From: Muscardinus avellanarius
Taxonomy: Eukaryota; Chordata; Mammalia; Rodentia; Gliridae
Assembly: GCA_963383645.1 (NCBI GenBank)
Contig: OY726571.1
Location: 76,491,860-76,555,859 of the forward strand
DNA length: 64,000 nucleotides
Direction: 5' to 3'
Below are positions 55,706 through 64,000 of the stretch, in pieces (position 1 is the stretch's first letter; the number at the start of each line of letters is the position of its first letter). The translations under genes were made by a program, and so were the position numbers. The notes beneath the pieces were generated by a model, which made no database searches, was not told the origin of the DNA, and worked only from the letters and a program-made list of their open reading frames with translations.

Positions 55706-55952
55706 CTGGGCGTGGTGGTGCACACTTATAATCCCAGTATTTGGGAGGCTGAGACCGGAGGATGGCAGTTCAAGGACAGCCTCCGCTACTTAGTGAGGCC
55801 CTTTGCAACTCAGTGAGACCCAGTTTCAAAATAAAGAATAAAAATAAATAGGGAAGGGGGTATAGCTCAGAGGTTGAATGCTCCTGGGTTCCATCCCCAG
55901 ACCCACAAAACAACAACAACAACAACAACAACAATAATAATAATAATAATAA
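55706..55952 (+). mobile_element. B1-dID-type SINE with (CAA)n/(AAT)n tail
   Basis: AACTGGGCGTGGTGGTGCAC start, GGGAAGGGGGTATAGCTCAG; tail of CAA then AAT units (55909-55952). GCTACTTTC before and TCTACTTTC after resemble the duplication. Confidence 0.9.
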
Positions 55953-56084
55953 TCTACTTTCTTGGTTCTCTATTAATAAATACCAAAAAGAATATACCTC
56001 CTTTATTGTATTGCTTCATAAACAAAACAAAAAAGAACAAAAACTGCTCCAAATGCTATTGGCTTAAAAAATAAATGTTACTAT

Positions 56085-56420
56085 CAGTTAAGTTTCTGCA
56101 CATTGACTAGGCAGTTCTGATACTGGCCAGGTTTATCATCATCGGAGAGCTCATTTGGTCTGGAGCCCTGTGCATGGCGGTCAATGCTGGCTGTGGGCAG
56201 GGAGAGCAGGCGGGCTGCCTCTCGGGAGGCCTGCATGAGGCCTCTCTCTAAGATACATGAGCATCTCACAGGATGAGAACTGTGCTTCAGAGCAAGCATC
56301 CCAAGAGAAAAGAAATGAAAGTGTCCCTCTTCATCAAAGCTGGACTCAGAATGGCCACAGTATTATCTAGTCCAGGTTCTATTGGTTAAGTGGTCAAAGC
56401 ATCAGCGAAATTCAAGGGTA
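56085..56420. mobile_element. Ancient interspersed repeat, second part (family not assigned)
   Basis: GGCAGTTCTGATACTGGCCAG, AAGCTGGACTCAGAATGGCC, TCTATTGGTTAAGTGGTCAA: these resemble the far part of the repeat suggested at 54.6 kb. Moderate GC content. Confidence 0.4.
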
Positions 56421-56424
56421 GACA

Positions 56425-56930
56425 AAAATAAACCTTGCTTTTGAATGGGAGTGATCAGGAATATGTAGTGATCTGGAGCCCACCAGAGAAAAGGAAGGAC
56501 AAGAAAGGAAAAACAAGTGGCGATCATATTGGCACTTCTATTGGTGAATAATTACACTACTCAGACACAACATGTTGGTTAAGCAGAGCCCAAGGCCAGT
56601 GTTCTAAGCTGATTACTGCAGCATTCAGAACCATAAAACTTGACCTTTGCTTAAGTGTCCACTAGGGCTGGATGCCCCACAAAAGGAAGGATTTGAGACA
56701 GCCTAAGTGATGAGCACAGACAGTTGCAAGAATACTAGCTAAGCCCCTGAGTATCAATCTATTTATTTTAACCAAATTTTTAATGCAAATTGGAAGAAAA
56801 AAGTTTCCCAGGAAAACAGCTATAAATTAATTTAAAAAGAAAATGAGAAACCTGTAGTGATAATACTATCCCAGTTATATTTTTATTGATATAGAGTAAG
56901 TGAAGGTCTACTAAACAAATTTATTGGAGG
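56425..56930. other. Unique DNA, no gene seen
   Basis: Nothing recognised. Confidence 0.35.
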
Positions 56931-56934
56931 CTCT

Positions 56935-57345
56935 TGTTTTGAACTGTGCTCCTACACTAGACCCCAGCAAACCGGATCAAACCAGAATGGGATCGCTTAT
57001 ATCAAATGCCACCTGATCAAACTGAAACTTTAAAGAAGCAGATAAATCCCCAAATTGACCGATATTTTCCCGAAAACAGATTTCTAGCAACAATTAGAAA
57101 GGACCCAAAGAGCCTGAGTCAGTGTAAAAAAAAAAAGCCTCCTCTGCTTTAACCCATACCAAAACAAGCAAAGGGACGTAACCTGATATTTACTTATCTG
57201 CTTTTCTCCCTATTTTATTTTCTTGTTTCCACAAGAAAAACCATTATACCATGCTTAGTGGAGAACCCACTCGATTATAAAATGCTGCCCATTTCTAAAA
57301 TCACAAATAAAAATTAATTAATCACTTGACTAACCATGTTGGGAT
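56935..57345. mobile_element. Possible old LTR-like block (weak)
   Basis: GACCCCAGCAAACCGGATCA, GCCTCCTCTGCTTTAACCCA and CAAAGGGACGTAACCTGAT have the texture of an old LTR, ending with AATAAAAATTAATTAATC. No duplicate or internal region is seen. Confidence 0.25.
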
Positions 57346-57349
57346 TTTG

Positions 57350-57985
57350 TCTTTGGAAAGGTGTTGATGATTTAATGCAATACTATATGAAAACCAAAAT
57401 GTATTATTATCTTCTACTGCTTCTAGAAGCAGCTTCCTATGAAGACTTGCAGGATGGGCTACCAGTTATTACATGTCAAGATTAGAGTCTTCTTAGCTCC
57501 TGAAACGGGAGATGGGTCCCAGTGCCTTTAACATATATGTGTTCAGATGAACTTTAAAATCCTGCAATCCAAATGAATGAAAAAAAAAAAGCAGACTATT
57601 TCTTATGGCTAGTGGCCTGATTGAGGATGGGCATGGAAGTAATTTTAAGAGCAGAGGGATTCCTCAAGACTGTCAAGAAAGAGTATGAAGGCTGCTTGTG
57701 TGTATCTTCACAGAGAGAGTGGAGCTTAAGAGGCATGAAGAGGAAACTGGAGGAGACAGGACCTCCAGACAGGGTCGTGAGGAAGGGCCCCCAAAGGCAC
57801 AGGGCATGGGCACAGGAGACACTGTCTCTAAATAAACTAGGAGGAAGCACAGGCACTTCCTAACTCCTGGGATTGGAGAAATAGTGCCATGTGGTTCAAA
57901 TCTAAGAAAGGATGAAGGAGATACTAAAAATAGCTAAGATTAAACTTCATTACTAATAGACAAGAATGAAGAGCATTTTGAACCT
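57350..57985. other. Unique DNA, no gene seen
   Basis: Overlapping frames of 80-86 codons on opposite strands at 57596-57863 have no known family. No exon context. Confidence 0.35.
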
Positions 57986-57989
57986 GTTC

Positions 57990-58001
57990 TCTTTCTCTCT
58001 G

Positions 58002-58046
<45 letters not shown>
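57990..58046. repeat. (CT)n(AC)n microsatellite
   Basis: CT-rich run to 58014, then about 15 AC units. Confidence 0.92.
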
Positions 58047-58047
<1 letters not shown>

Positions 58048-58049
58048 TG

Positions 58050-58628
58050 TGAGTACACACACTCATACACTCAGAAACACGTTATAACTATTAACAATCG
58101 TTATTCGTATGCTGTTAAATTATGGCTGACACTGTTTAATTTGGGGGCATTTTTGCAGTGAATATACATTAACGTCAAAATTGCAAAAATAGACAGGAAA
58201 AATAGAGGCTAATTAGATGAGGAGCAAAAACCCCCATGTTTAGCCCACTCTCCAGCAGTACCTCCTGACCCATCATCAGACACGTGGCTGAAAGAAGATC
58301 CAAGAAACGAGTTTATATGGTCAAAAACAGAGGAGATCAAAGCCAAAATAGTTCTCCTAAATGGAGAAGAACTCATGGCCCAGTGTCTACAGATGTTCCT
58401 ATTACAGCCCCTGTTTTAGCATGCTTACTCTCTCTTTTACTATTTTTCAAATGTCAGCAGATTTGGAGACAGTATTTTTTACTATTATATCAGTCAACTT
58501 CAGATTTCTATGTTTCTACAGAATAAGGATAATAAAACAGCATCTAAAAATAGTCATTTATCTCTGGATAAGGTGTGGTCTAGGTAGAGATGAGAAAGAA
58601 GGCCAACAAACAAAACAAGAGACATCAC

Positions 58629-58630
<2 letters not shown>
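58050..58630. other. Unique DNA, no gene seen
   Basis: Frames of 80 and 164 codons overlap; the longer includes the GA microsatellite. No homology is apparent. Confidence 0.35.
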
Positions 58631-58685
<55 letters not shown>

Positions 58686-58700
58686 GGGGAGGGAGAGAGA
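58631..58700. repeat. (GA)n microsatellite
   Basis: About 26 GA units, then GGAGGGGGAGGGAGAGAGAGG. Confidence 0.95.
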
Positions 58701-58704
58701 GGAA

Positions 58705-59125
58705 GGTTATCATTTTCATGACAGTGGTATTTCTAGCGTATAGTATACTGGGACCAGAAAAATATTTTTTTTTCCTCTTAAACTCCCAGACTGCAAAAAA
58801 AAGAAATGGTGTAGAGGAAAAATATAGTCTTCTTCATCAAGAAGTTGAGGGCTGAGGACAGGATTGACAGAGAGATTGGGGCCAAGTCAGAAAAACATGA
58901 TTTAATGGCCTTCAGGTTCATCAAAATGGATTTCCAATGTACCATTCTACCCATGTAATAGATATATGACCAAAGCACTTAGAAATCATCTAACACAGCT
59001 CCCTTGTTTTAAAGCTGAAAATATTGAGGCTGGGAAAGAAGATGTATATCTAGGTAGGAGGCCTGTTCATTGGTTGCTTCAATCTAATTAAAGTCTTCAT
59101 AAAAAAATTATCTACAAAAAAAATT
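58705..59125. other. Unique DNA with possible L2 scrap
   Basis: GAAAATATTGAGGCTGGGAA near 59016 resembles an L2/MIR tail. No gene was seen. Confidence 0.35.
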
Positions 59126-59126
59126 G

Positions 59127-59334
59127 GGCAGGGCTTAGTGGCTCAGTCTTGTAAGCTCAGCACTTGGGAGGCTGAGACAGGAGGATCTTGGTTAGCAAAC
59201 AGCCTCAGCTACTAAGTGAGGCCCATTGCAACTCAGTGAGACCCAGTTTCAAAATAAAGAATAAAAAATAGGGCTGGGGGGTGAAGCTCAGAGGTAGAAT
59301 GCCCCTGGGTTCCATCCTCAGTATCGCAAAATAA

Positions 59335-59402
<68 letters not shown>

Positions 59403-59480
59403 GAAGGAAGGAAGAAAGAGGAATGAAGGAAGGAAGGAAGGAAGGAAGGAAGGAAGGAAGGAAGGAAGGAAGGAAGGAAG
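59127..59480 (+). mobile_element. B1-dID-type SINE with GAAA then GGAA tail
   Basis: TTGGGCAGGGCTTAGTGGCTC start, GGGCTGGGGGGTGAAGCTCA, then a GAAA run (59337-59400) and GGAA run (59401-59480). The tail yields Phe/Leu/Ser antisense frames. Confidence 0.93.
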
Positions 59481-59599
59481 GTTGGTTGGTTTGCTCAGGA
59501 GCAGAGCAAATCAGCACAGCTCTGATTCCACATGACAAAGTCCTCACCACTAGCTCTGAGGCTGGGATTTTTTTTTTTTTTCTTGCCTTCTTGGTTATA

Positions 59600-60085
59600 G
59601 AGAAATGGCCCAGCCTGGGAGCAGCAGAGCATTAATCTCACCATTAAGGCTCTGACATTGCTGAGATCTTTACCACCAGTGAGTAGCAATTATTTTTGTA
59701 GTCGAGGTCCATGTACAGAGAATTGATTCTCCAGTGCATATGAATATCCCCTATTAGCCCCACTTGATAAGTGGAAGCCGTGTGCATGCCTGCAGTGGAG
59801 GCCACAATTGCCCAATGGAAGAGCCTCTCTTCATGCATAAACATCACTCCTGCTATCGCTAATGGGAAAGGGTTCCACCGCGCCGTGGAAAATAGAGCCC
59901 ACAGTCTTGTGATAAATCTGTCAAATGTGACATGCTCTATGTGAACAGCGGCGCCACGGCTGATTAAATGAGCGACCCGGTGTACGGGACAATAATGTGT
60001 CAAAGCACTTGAGTGCAGACAGCTGGGTCGCAGCTCCGGCGACAAATCAGGACTTAAAATAAGAGTCATTAGAAGGAACCCAGGT
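59600..60085. promoter_or_regulatory. Strong candidate conserved non-coding element (enhancer-like)
   Basis: Nearly 500 bp of repeat-free complex sequence. It includes TAGCAATTATTTTTGTAG, GCATATGAATATCCCC, CCCACTTGATAAGTGG, CACAATTGCCCAATGG, TTGTGATAAATCTGTCAAAT, GCTGATTAAATGAGCG and GACAATAATGTGTCAAAGC. Several CpGs persist (ACCGCGCCGTGG, GCGGCGCCACGG) in a CpG-poor region. Multiple homeodomain- and bHLH-like words are packed together. The minus-strand 157-codon frame crosses it but has no recognised family. Conservation is inferred, not measured. Confidence 0.5.
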
Positions 60086-60089
60086 AAAA

Positions 60090-60484
60090 AATGTCCACGC
60101 TGGAATACTGCACACACACGGCTCTCATTAATATGCCCTTAACCTCCTTCCCTTCGCCTTGCCGTCACACTCCTAGCAAGTCTGGACAGGTATTCTCTAG
60201 CACTGAGGTGGCAGCCTTGTCCATGGTCGGTGTGGGTGCAGCACAGGTGTTCTTCGACCCTGTGACCACAGGATGTACCATACCAGGCAAAATTCCTCCA
60301 GATCAAAGCTGTCCCTTGCAGCACCACCCCCTTTTCTGTACACTTAGGACATAGAACCCTCATGCCAGGATCTCCCGGAGGTGCCTTTCCGCTTAGTCCT
60401 TAGCATCCTCTCTCTTGGCCCTATCTTCAGAGCCAAATAGACCCCAGTTACCAGGATATATGTTCTATAGCAATAACTAACTGG
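60090..60484. other. Unique DNA, no gene seen
   Basis: May extend the preceding element. Short frames of 74-87 codons have no homology that I recognise. Confidence 0.35.
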
Positions 60485-60501
60485 AATAAAGAAGCTTTGG
60501 G

Positions 60502-60716
60502 CCGGGCGTGGTGGCACACGCTTGTAATCCCAGCATCTGGGAGGCTGAGACAGGAAGATCGAGGTTGGTGGACGGCCTCAGCTACTTAGTGAGGCCCTTT
60601 GCAACTCAGTGAGACCCTGTTTCAAAATAAAGAATAAAAAATAGGGCTGGAGGAATATTTCAGAGGTAGAATGCCCCTGGATTTCAGCCCCAGTATTGCA
60701 AAAAATAAATAAATAA
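60502..60716 (+). mobile_element. B1-dID-type SINE with perfect 17-bp target-site duplication
   Basis: AATAAAGAAGCTTTGGG at 60485-60501 is repeated exactly at 60717-60733. Body from CCGGGCGTGGTGGCACACGC to GCAAAAAATAAATAAATA. The clean duplication suggests a relatively young insertion. Confidence 0.95.
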
Positions 60717-60734
60717 AATAAAGAAGCTTTGGGT

Positions 60735-61714
60735 AGAAATGCATTAGGATGGTGTGGATACAACTGAGAGGGCTGGTGCAGGGGTAAAGATTGGTTTAGG
60801 TGCAAGAGATGTGCTCTTCTGCTTCAGGCAATGAGACATCACGTCGACCATCCTGAGCTTGGCAACTCCTACACGCTTCTGGGAAAGCCTTCTCATGGCT
60901 GATGCACAAAATAATACGGCCAAGGGAGTAAAAAAAGGTAGTCCTTGAAGCCTTTTTATATAGGTCATTGCTTATTCATTCACTCATTTGCATGAACTGT
61001 ATTTGGTGTTCCCTGAGTAGACAGTGCACTGGACGCCGGGGTCCTGATGTCTGCTGGAGAGATCCTTCCTGTCCTCAGTTTATTTCTACAATAGGACTCA
61101 GTAGACTTCTCCCGTGAAAGGTCAGGTAGAAAATATTCTAGCTTTGGGGGCCCTGGAGTCTCCATTGCAACTCATCAACCCACCATTGGAGCACAAGGCA
61201 GCCATCAGTAACATGCAAATGAAAAAGCCTGGCTGGGTCCCAATGAAACTTTATGAATGAACACCCAAATTTGAATTTCATGGAGTTACCACATATCACA
61301 CCACATCCTTCTTCTTTTTGACTTCTTTCCACCATTTAAAAATGTAAGAACCATTCTTAGCTCAGAGACCACACAAAAAGCAGGCGGTAGCTAGGAGAGG
61401 GTCCTTGCACCCTAACTTGTCAAACCTGGATCCTCACAGAGAGGCCCAGAGTCAGCATCTCACTTTTCACATGGGGCTGGCAAAAGGACTATGGAAACTG
61501 CCAGGTTTGGTGGTCAAGACAAACTGTGGACGTGACTGTTTTGCCTACCAATATAAAGTGATACAAAGGGATACAAAGGTTATTTTTCACCAGGATTGGA
61601 CCTTGAATTTGGTTACATCATTCTTCATCTATAAAGTAGTATTGGAATTCTTTCTCTCTCAGTACATACTGGGAAATGCAATGATTAGAAAATATGCATA
61701 TAAAATACCTAGCT
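60735..61714. other. Unique DNA, no gene seen
   Basis: About 1 kb with no recognised repeat. A 126-codon plus frame (61405-61785) runs into the next SINE, which argues against it being a real exon. Confidence 0.35.
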
Positions 61715-61715
61715 T

Positions 61716-61902
61716 GAGCCAGGTGTGGTGGTGCACTCCTGTAACCCGTCTTAGGAAGGCTGAGATAGGAGGAATGCCGTTCTGAGGCCAGCTTCAGCAA
61801 CTTACTGAGCCCTCCAGCAACTTAGTGAGACTCTGTTTAAAAATAAAATAAGCTGTGGGTGTGGCTCAGAGGTAGAATGCCCTTGGATTCAATCCTCAGT
61901 AC

Positions 61903-61950
<48 letters not shown>
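61716..61950 (+). mobile_element. B1-dID-type SINE with (AC)n tail
   Basis: GCCAGGTGTGGTGGTGCACT start, GCTGTGGGTGTGGCTCAGAG, AC tail at 61906-61950. ACCTAGCTTG before and ACCCTAGCCTG after resemble a duplication. Confidence 0.9.
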
Positions 61951-61952
<2 letters not shown>

Positions 61953-61954
61953 AA

Positions 61955-62580
61955 AACCCTAGCCTGCCAGCCAGTAAAATTCACTTTACAGTGACTGCGG
62001 TACGTAACTCATACTGTAATATTCAGGATGCACGGGGTGCTTAAAGATTCCAATTTAATTTCCGTAAAGGCCTTCTTTCTTGGTTTTTAGTGGACTAGTG
62101 CAGGTTCTAAGTTTGCTGGTGGACTGGTTGGTCAATATTTTTTCAGAATTTTATTACTCCTACCACTGTTCCTTTTGACTTTACTACCCTGCTTTAATTT
62201 GGGCTGTATGATAGTCTCATGCATCCTTTTTTATTTGTTATCCTAAATAGATCCAGAAAGGCCCTGTGAAGTAGGACTAGTGTTGTGCATCATTTATGTC
62301 CAAAAGATGAGAACATAAAAAAGAGGTCCTCCTCTCCATTCCTCAGTATCACCTGCTCTAAAAAGATCTCCTGTTCTGGTGTGGGGCAGTATCCCTGACC
62401 TAGGAACAAACTTTTCAAATGATGATTATTCCACACATAACAGCCTGGGCCAGCCTCCAAGGGAACCATAACTTCAGCCCTAATTACAGCTGAAGGCCGT
62501 CCAGAACCTACAAGTGTAAGTGTTCCTCATACAAGTACATGAAGCCTGCCTTCTATCAGGGCGCTCTGACCAGCATCTAT
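61955..62580. other. Unique DNA, no gene seen
   Basis: A weak L2-like phrase (CCTGTGAAGTAGGACTAGTG near 62262). Nothing else. Confidence 0.35.
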
Positions 62581-62581
62581 A

Positions 62582-62798
62582 CTTTTTTTTTTTTTTTTTG
62601 CGGTACTAGGATTGGAACCCAGGGGCATTCAACCTCTGAGTTACAGCCCCCAGGCCTATTATTTATTTTTTATTTTAAAACAGGGTCTCACTAAGTTGCA
62701 GAGGGCCTCGCTAAGCTGAGGCTGGCCATGATCTCATGATCCTCCTGCCTCAGCCTCCCAAATGCTGGAATTATAAGTGTGCACCACCACACCCAGCA
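62582..62798 (-). mobile_element. B1-dID-type SINE
   Basis: Poly-T tail, GCGGTACTAGGATTGGAACC and a complete body ending CCACCACACCCAGC. Confidence 0.92.
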
Positions 62799-62931
62799 AA
62801 TCTTACCTATCTGATAAACTGGTTGAGAGTATACTGATATTTGGAATTATAAAATTAGCAGATTCCATTTTATGCTAATGAAGTGAATTCATTGGCACCA
62901 GCTAAGGGCAATGTTAAGATATAGCTGGAAG

Positions 62932-63112
62932 TCAAGTGTGGTGGCTCATGCCTGTAATCCCAGTACTTGGAAGGCTGAGACAGGAGGGAGGGTTGCAGGT
63001 TCAAAGCCAGCCTCAGAAATTTAACAAGTCTATCAGCAACTTAGTGAGACCCTGTTTCAAAATAAAAAATAAAATAGGGCAGGGGTAGAGCTCAGAGGTA
63101 GAATGCCCCAAG
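62932..63112 (+). mobile_element. B1-dID-type SINE, 3'-truncated
   Basis: GTCAAGTGTGGTGGCTCATG start, GGGCAGGGGTAGAGCTCAGA; it stops at GAATGCCCC before the B box. Confidence 0.85.
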
Positions 63113-63114
63113 GG

Positions 63115-63575
63115 AACCCTGGGATGAGTTGTTTAGGGACACGTGGCAGGGATGGAGTAATATGGGATGGCCAGTCTCCTTTCCTTGAATGCTCAGGCTC
63201 TCCTTAATTTCATTGGTGGGCACTGGGGAATGCTTGGGTTTGACAAAAAGTGAGGCTTCTTTGGGGGAATTTTTTGTTGTTGTTGTCAAGCATCTCAGGA
63301 ATTTAGGTGTCTACACTAAAACATTATGATTAAAAATGTAAGCCAGGCCTACTGCGAACCTAAGAAAAGGACTCTTAGAGAAAAGGACTCTTCTTATCTT
63401 TTAATTATAATTAAAATGTGGCCAAGGTGGTCCCTTAAGGGCTTTTAAGAAAGAGCAGATCCCGAGGTGAAGGTAAGGACTATGAAGTTTCTAGATTTTA
63501 AAACTATATTTTCCCTTTCCTTCCCAATTCATCTCCTTTCTACCTAATATTTTATTTTTTCTATTCTACCTCACT
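63115..63575. other. Unique DNA, no gene seen
   Basis: No repeat or exon was recognised. Confidence 0.4.
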
Positions 63576-63577
63576 TT

Positions 63578-63720
63578 GATGGCTGTAATAGGAGGTTGGC
63601 AGGTTCAGAGCCAGCCTCAGCAGCCTAGCTAGATTCTGAGCAACCTATTGACCCAGTGAGATCTTGTTTAAAAATAAAAAATGAAAGAAGACTTGTAATG
63701 TAGTTCACATGTTGAAATAA
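63578..63720 (+). mobile_element. 5'-truncated, decayed B1-dID-type SINE
   Basis: GGCTGTAATAGGAGGTTGGC, CAGAGCCAGCCTCAGCAGCC and a decayed dID half. Confidence 0.65.
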
Positions 63721-63756
63721 AAATAGTGTTTTTCACAAACATTTTCCAATTAGAAT

Positions 63757-63967
63757 TTTTTTTTTCCAGTACTGGGGATGGAATCCAGGGGCATTCTACC
63801 TCTGAGCTACATCCTCCAGCCCTATTTTTTATTCTTTATTTTGAAACAGGGTCTCACTGAATTGCAAAGGGCCTCACTAAGTAGCTGAGGCTGTCCTTGA
63901 ACCATGATCCTCCTGTCTCAAGTCTCCCAAATGCTGGGATTACAAGTGTGCACCACTTTGCCTGGCT
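63757..63967 (-). mobile_element. B1-dID-type SINE
   Basis: CCAGTACTGGGGATGGAATC to GCACCACTTTGCCTGGCT, close to consensus. Confidence 0.92.
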
Positions 63968-64000
63968 TTCTCTGGTGATTTAAGTCCAACTAGCACTTGC

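Noticed and set aside
58361..58855. 164-codon plus-strand frame
   Set aside because: It crosses a GA microsatellite, has no recognised family, and overlaps another unrelated frame.
59233..59550. 105-codon Phe/Leu/Ser-rich minus-strand frame
   Set aside because: Antisense of the GAAA/GGAA tail of a SINE.
59644..60117. 157-codon minus-strand frame in the conserved-looking block
   Set aside because: No protein family recognised and no splice or start context; the sequence texture suits a regulatory element better. Kept as a caution only.
420..63967. tRNA-like segments with A- and B-box motifs
   Set aside because: These are the tRNA-Ala-derived right halves of SINEs. They lack an anticodon arm, so they are not tRNA genes.
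1..64000. CRISPR arrays, operons, phage or plasmid genes
   Set aside because: None seen. The tandem repeats are eukaryotic microsatellites and the dispersed repeats are SINEs, LINEs and LTRs.

Overview
The window is mammalian nuclear DNA, almost certainly from a squirrel-family rodent (Sciuridae). The main evidence is about fifty copies of one composite SINE. Each has a 7SL/B1-like left half joined to a tRNA-Ala-derived, ID-like right half that carries recognisable A-box and B-box remnants. This is the B1-dID architecture known from squirrels and dormice. There are also rodent-type MaLR LTRs (ORR1-like), MLT1 LTRs, MIR and L2 fossils, and L1 elements. I found no intact protein-coding gene, no convincing coding exon, no RNA gene and no CRISPR or prokaryotic feature. 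Almost every open reading frame is short and lies in a repeat, a microsatellite or unstructured unique DNA. The window reads as intergenic or deep intronic sequence.

Layout. 1-13 kb: SINE clusters (including three SINEs stacked at one target site), an L1 3' end, a 340-bp purine tract, a MaLR LTR and a second old LTR-like block. 13-22 kb: more SINEs, a perfect 52-bp palindrome, and two blocks (14.1-15.1 and 20.9-21.8 kb) with little repeat content that look like conserved non-coding DNA. 22-34 kb: AT-rich DNA made largely of decayed L1 remnants (ORF1-, ORF2- and 3'UTR-like pieces), with MLT1 and ORR1-like LTRs and SINEs. 34-36 kb: an MLT1 LTR, then SINEs.

36.1-41.8 kb: the dominant feature, a near full-length L1 flanked by a perfect 14-bp target-site duplication. 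It has a 5'UTR with a repeated block, a broken ORF1, a broken ORF2 (endonuclease, reverse transcriptase with FADD, Cys-rich tail), a G-rich 3'UTR and a polyadenylation signal. It is recent but not coding-competent as written. 42-46 kb: mostly unique DNA with two regulatory-looking blocks and an L1 whose 5' part is inverted (twin priming). 46-64 kb: SINEs, two of them nested pairs, and further unique DNA. The strongest non-coding candidate element is at 59.6-60.1 kb.

No genes act together here. The functional interest lies in candidate enhancers, in transposon biology (repeated use of one insertion site, nesting, an internally deleted SINE subfamily, 5'UTR repeats in a squirrel L1) and in structure-prone DNA. 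Conservation claims and repeat-family names are from reading and memory, not from alignment, and are marked accordingly.
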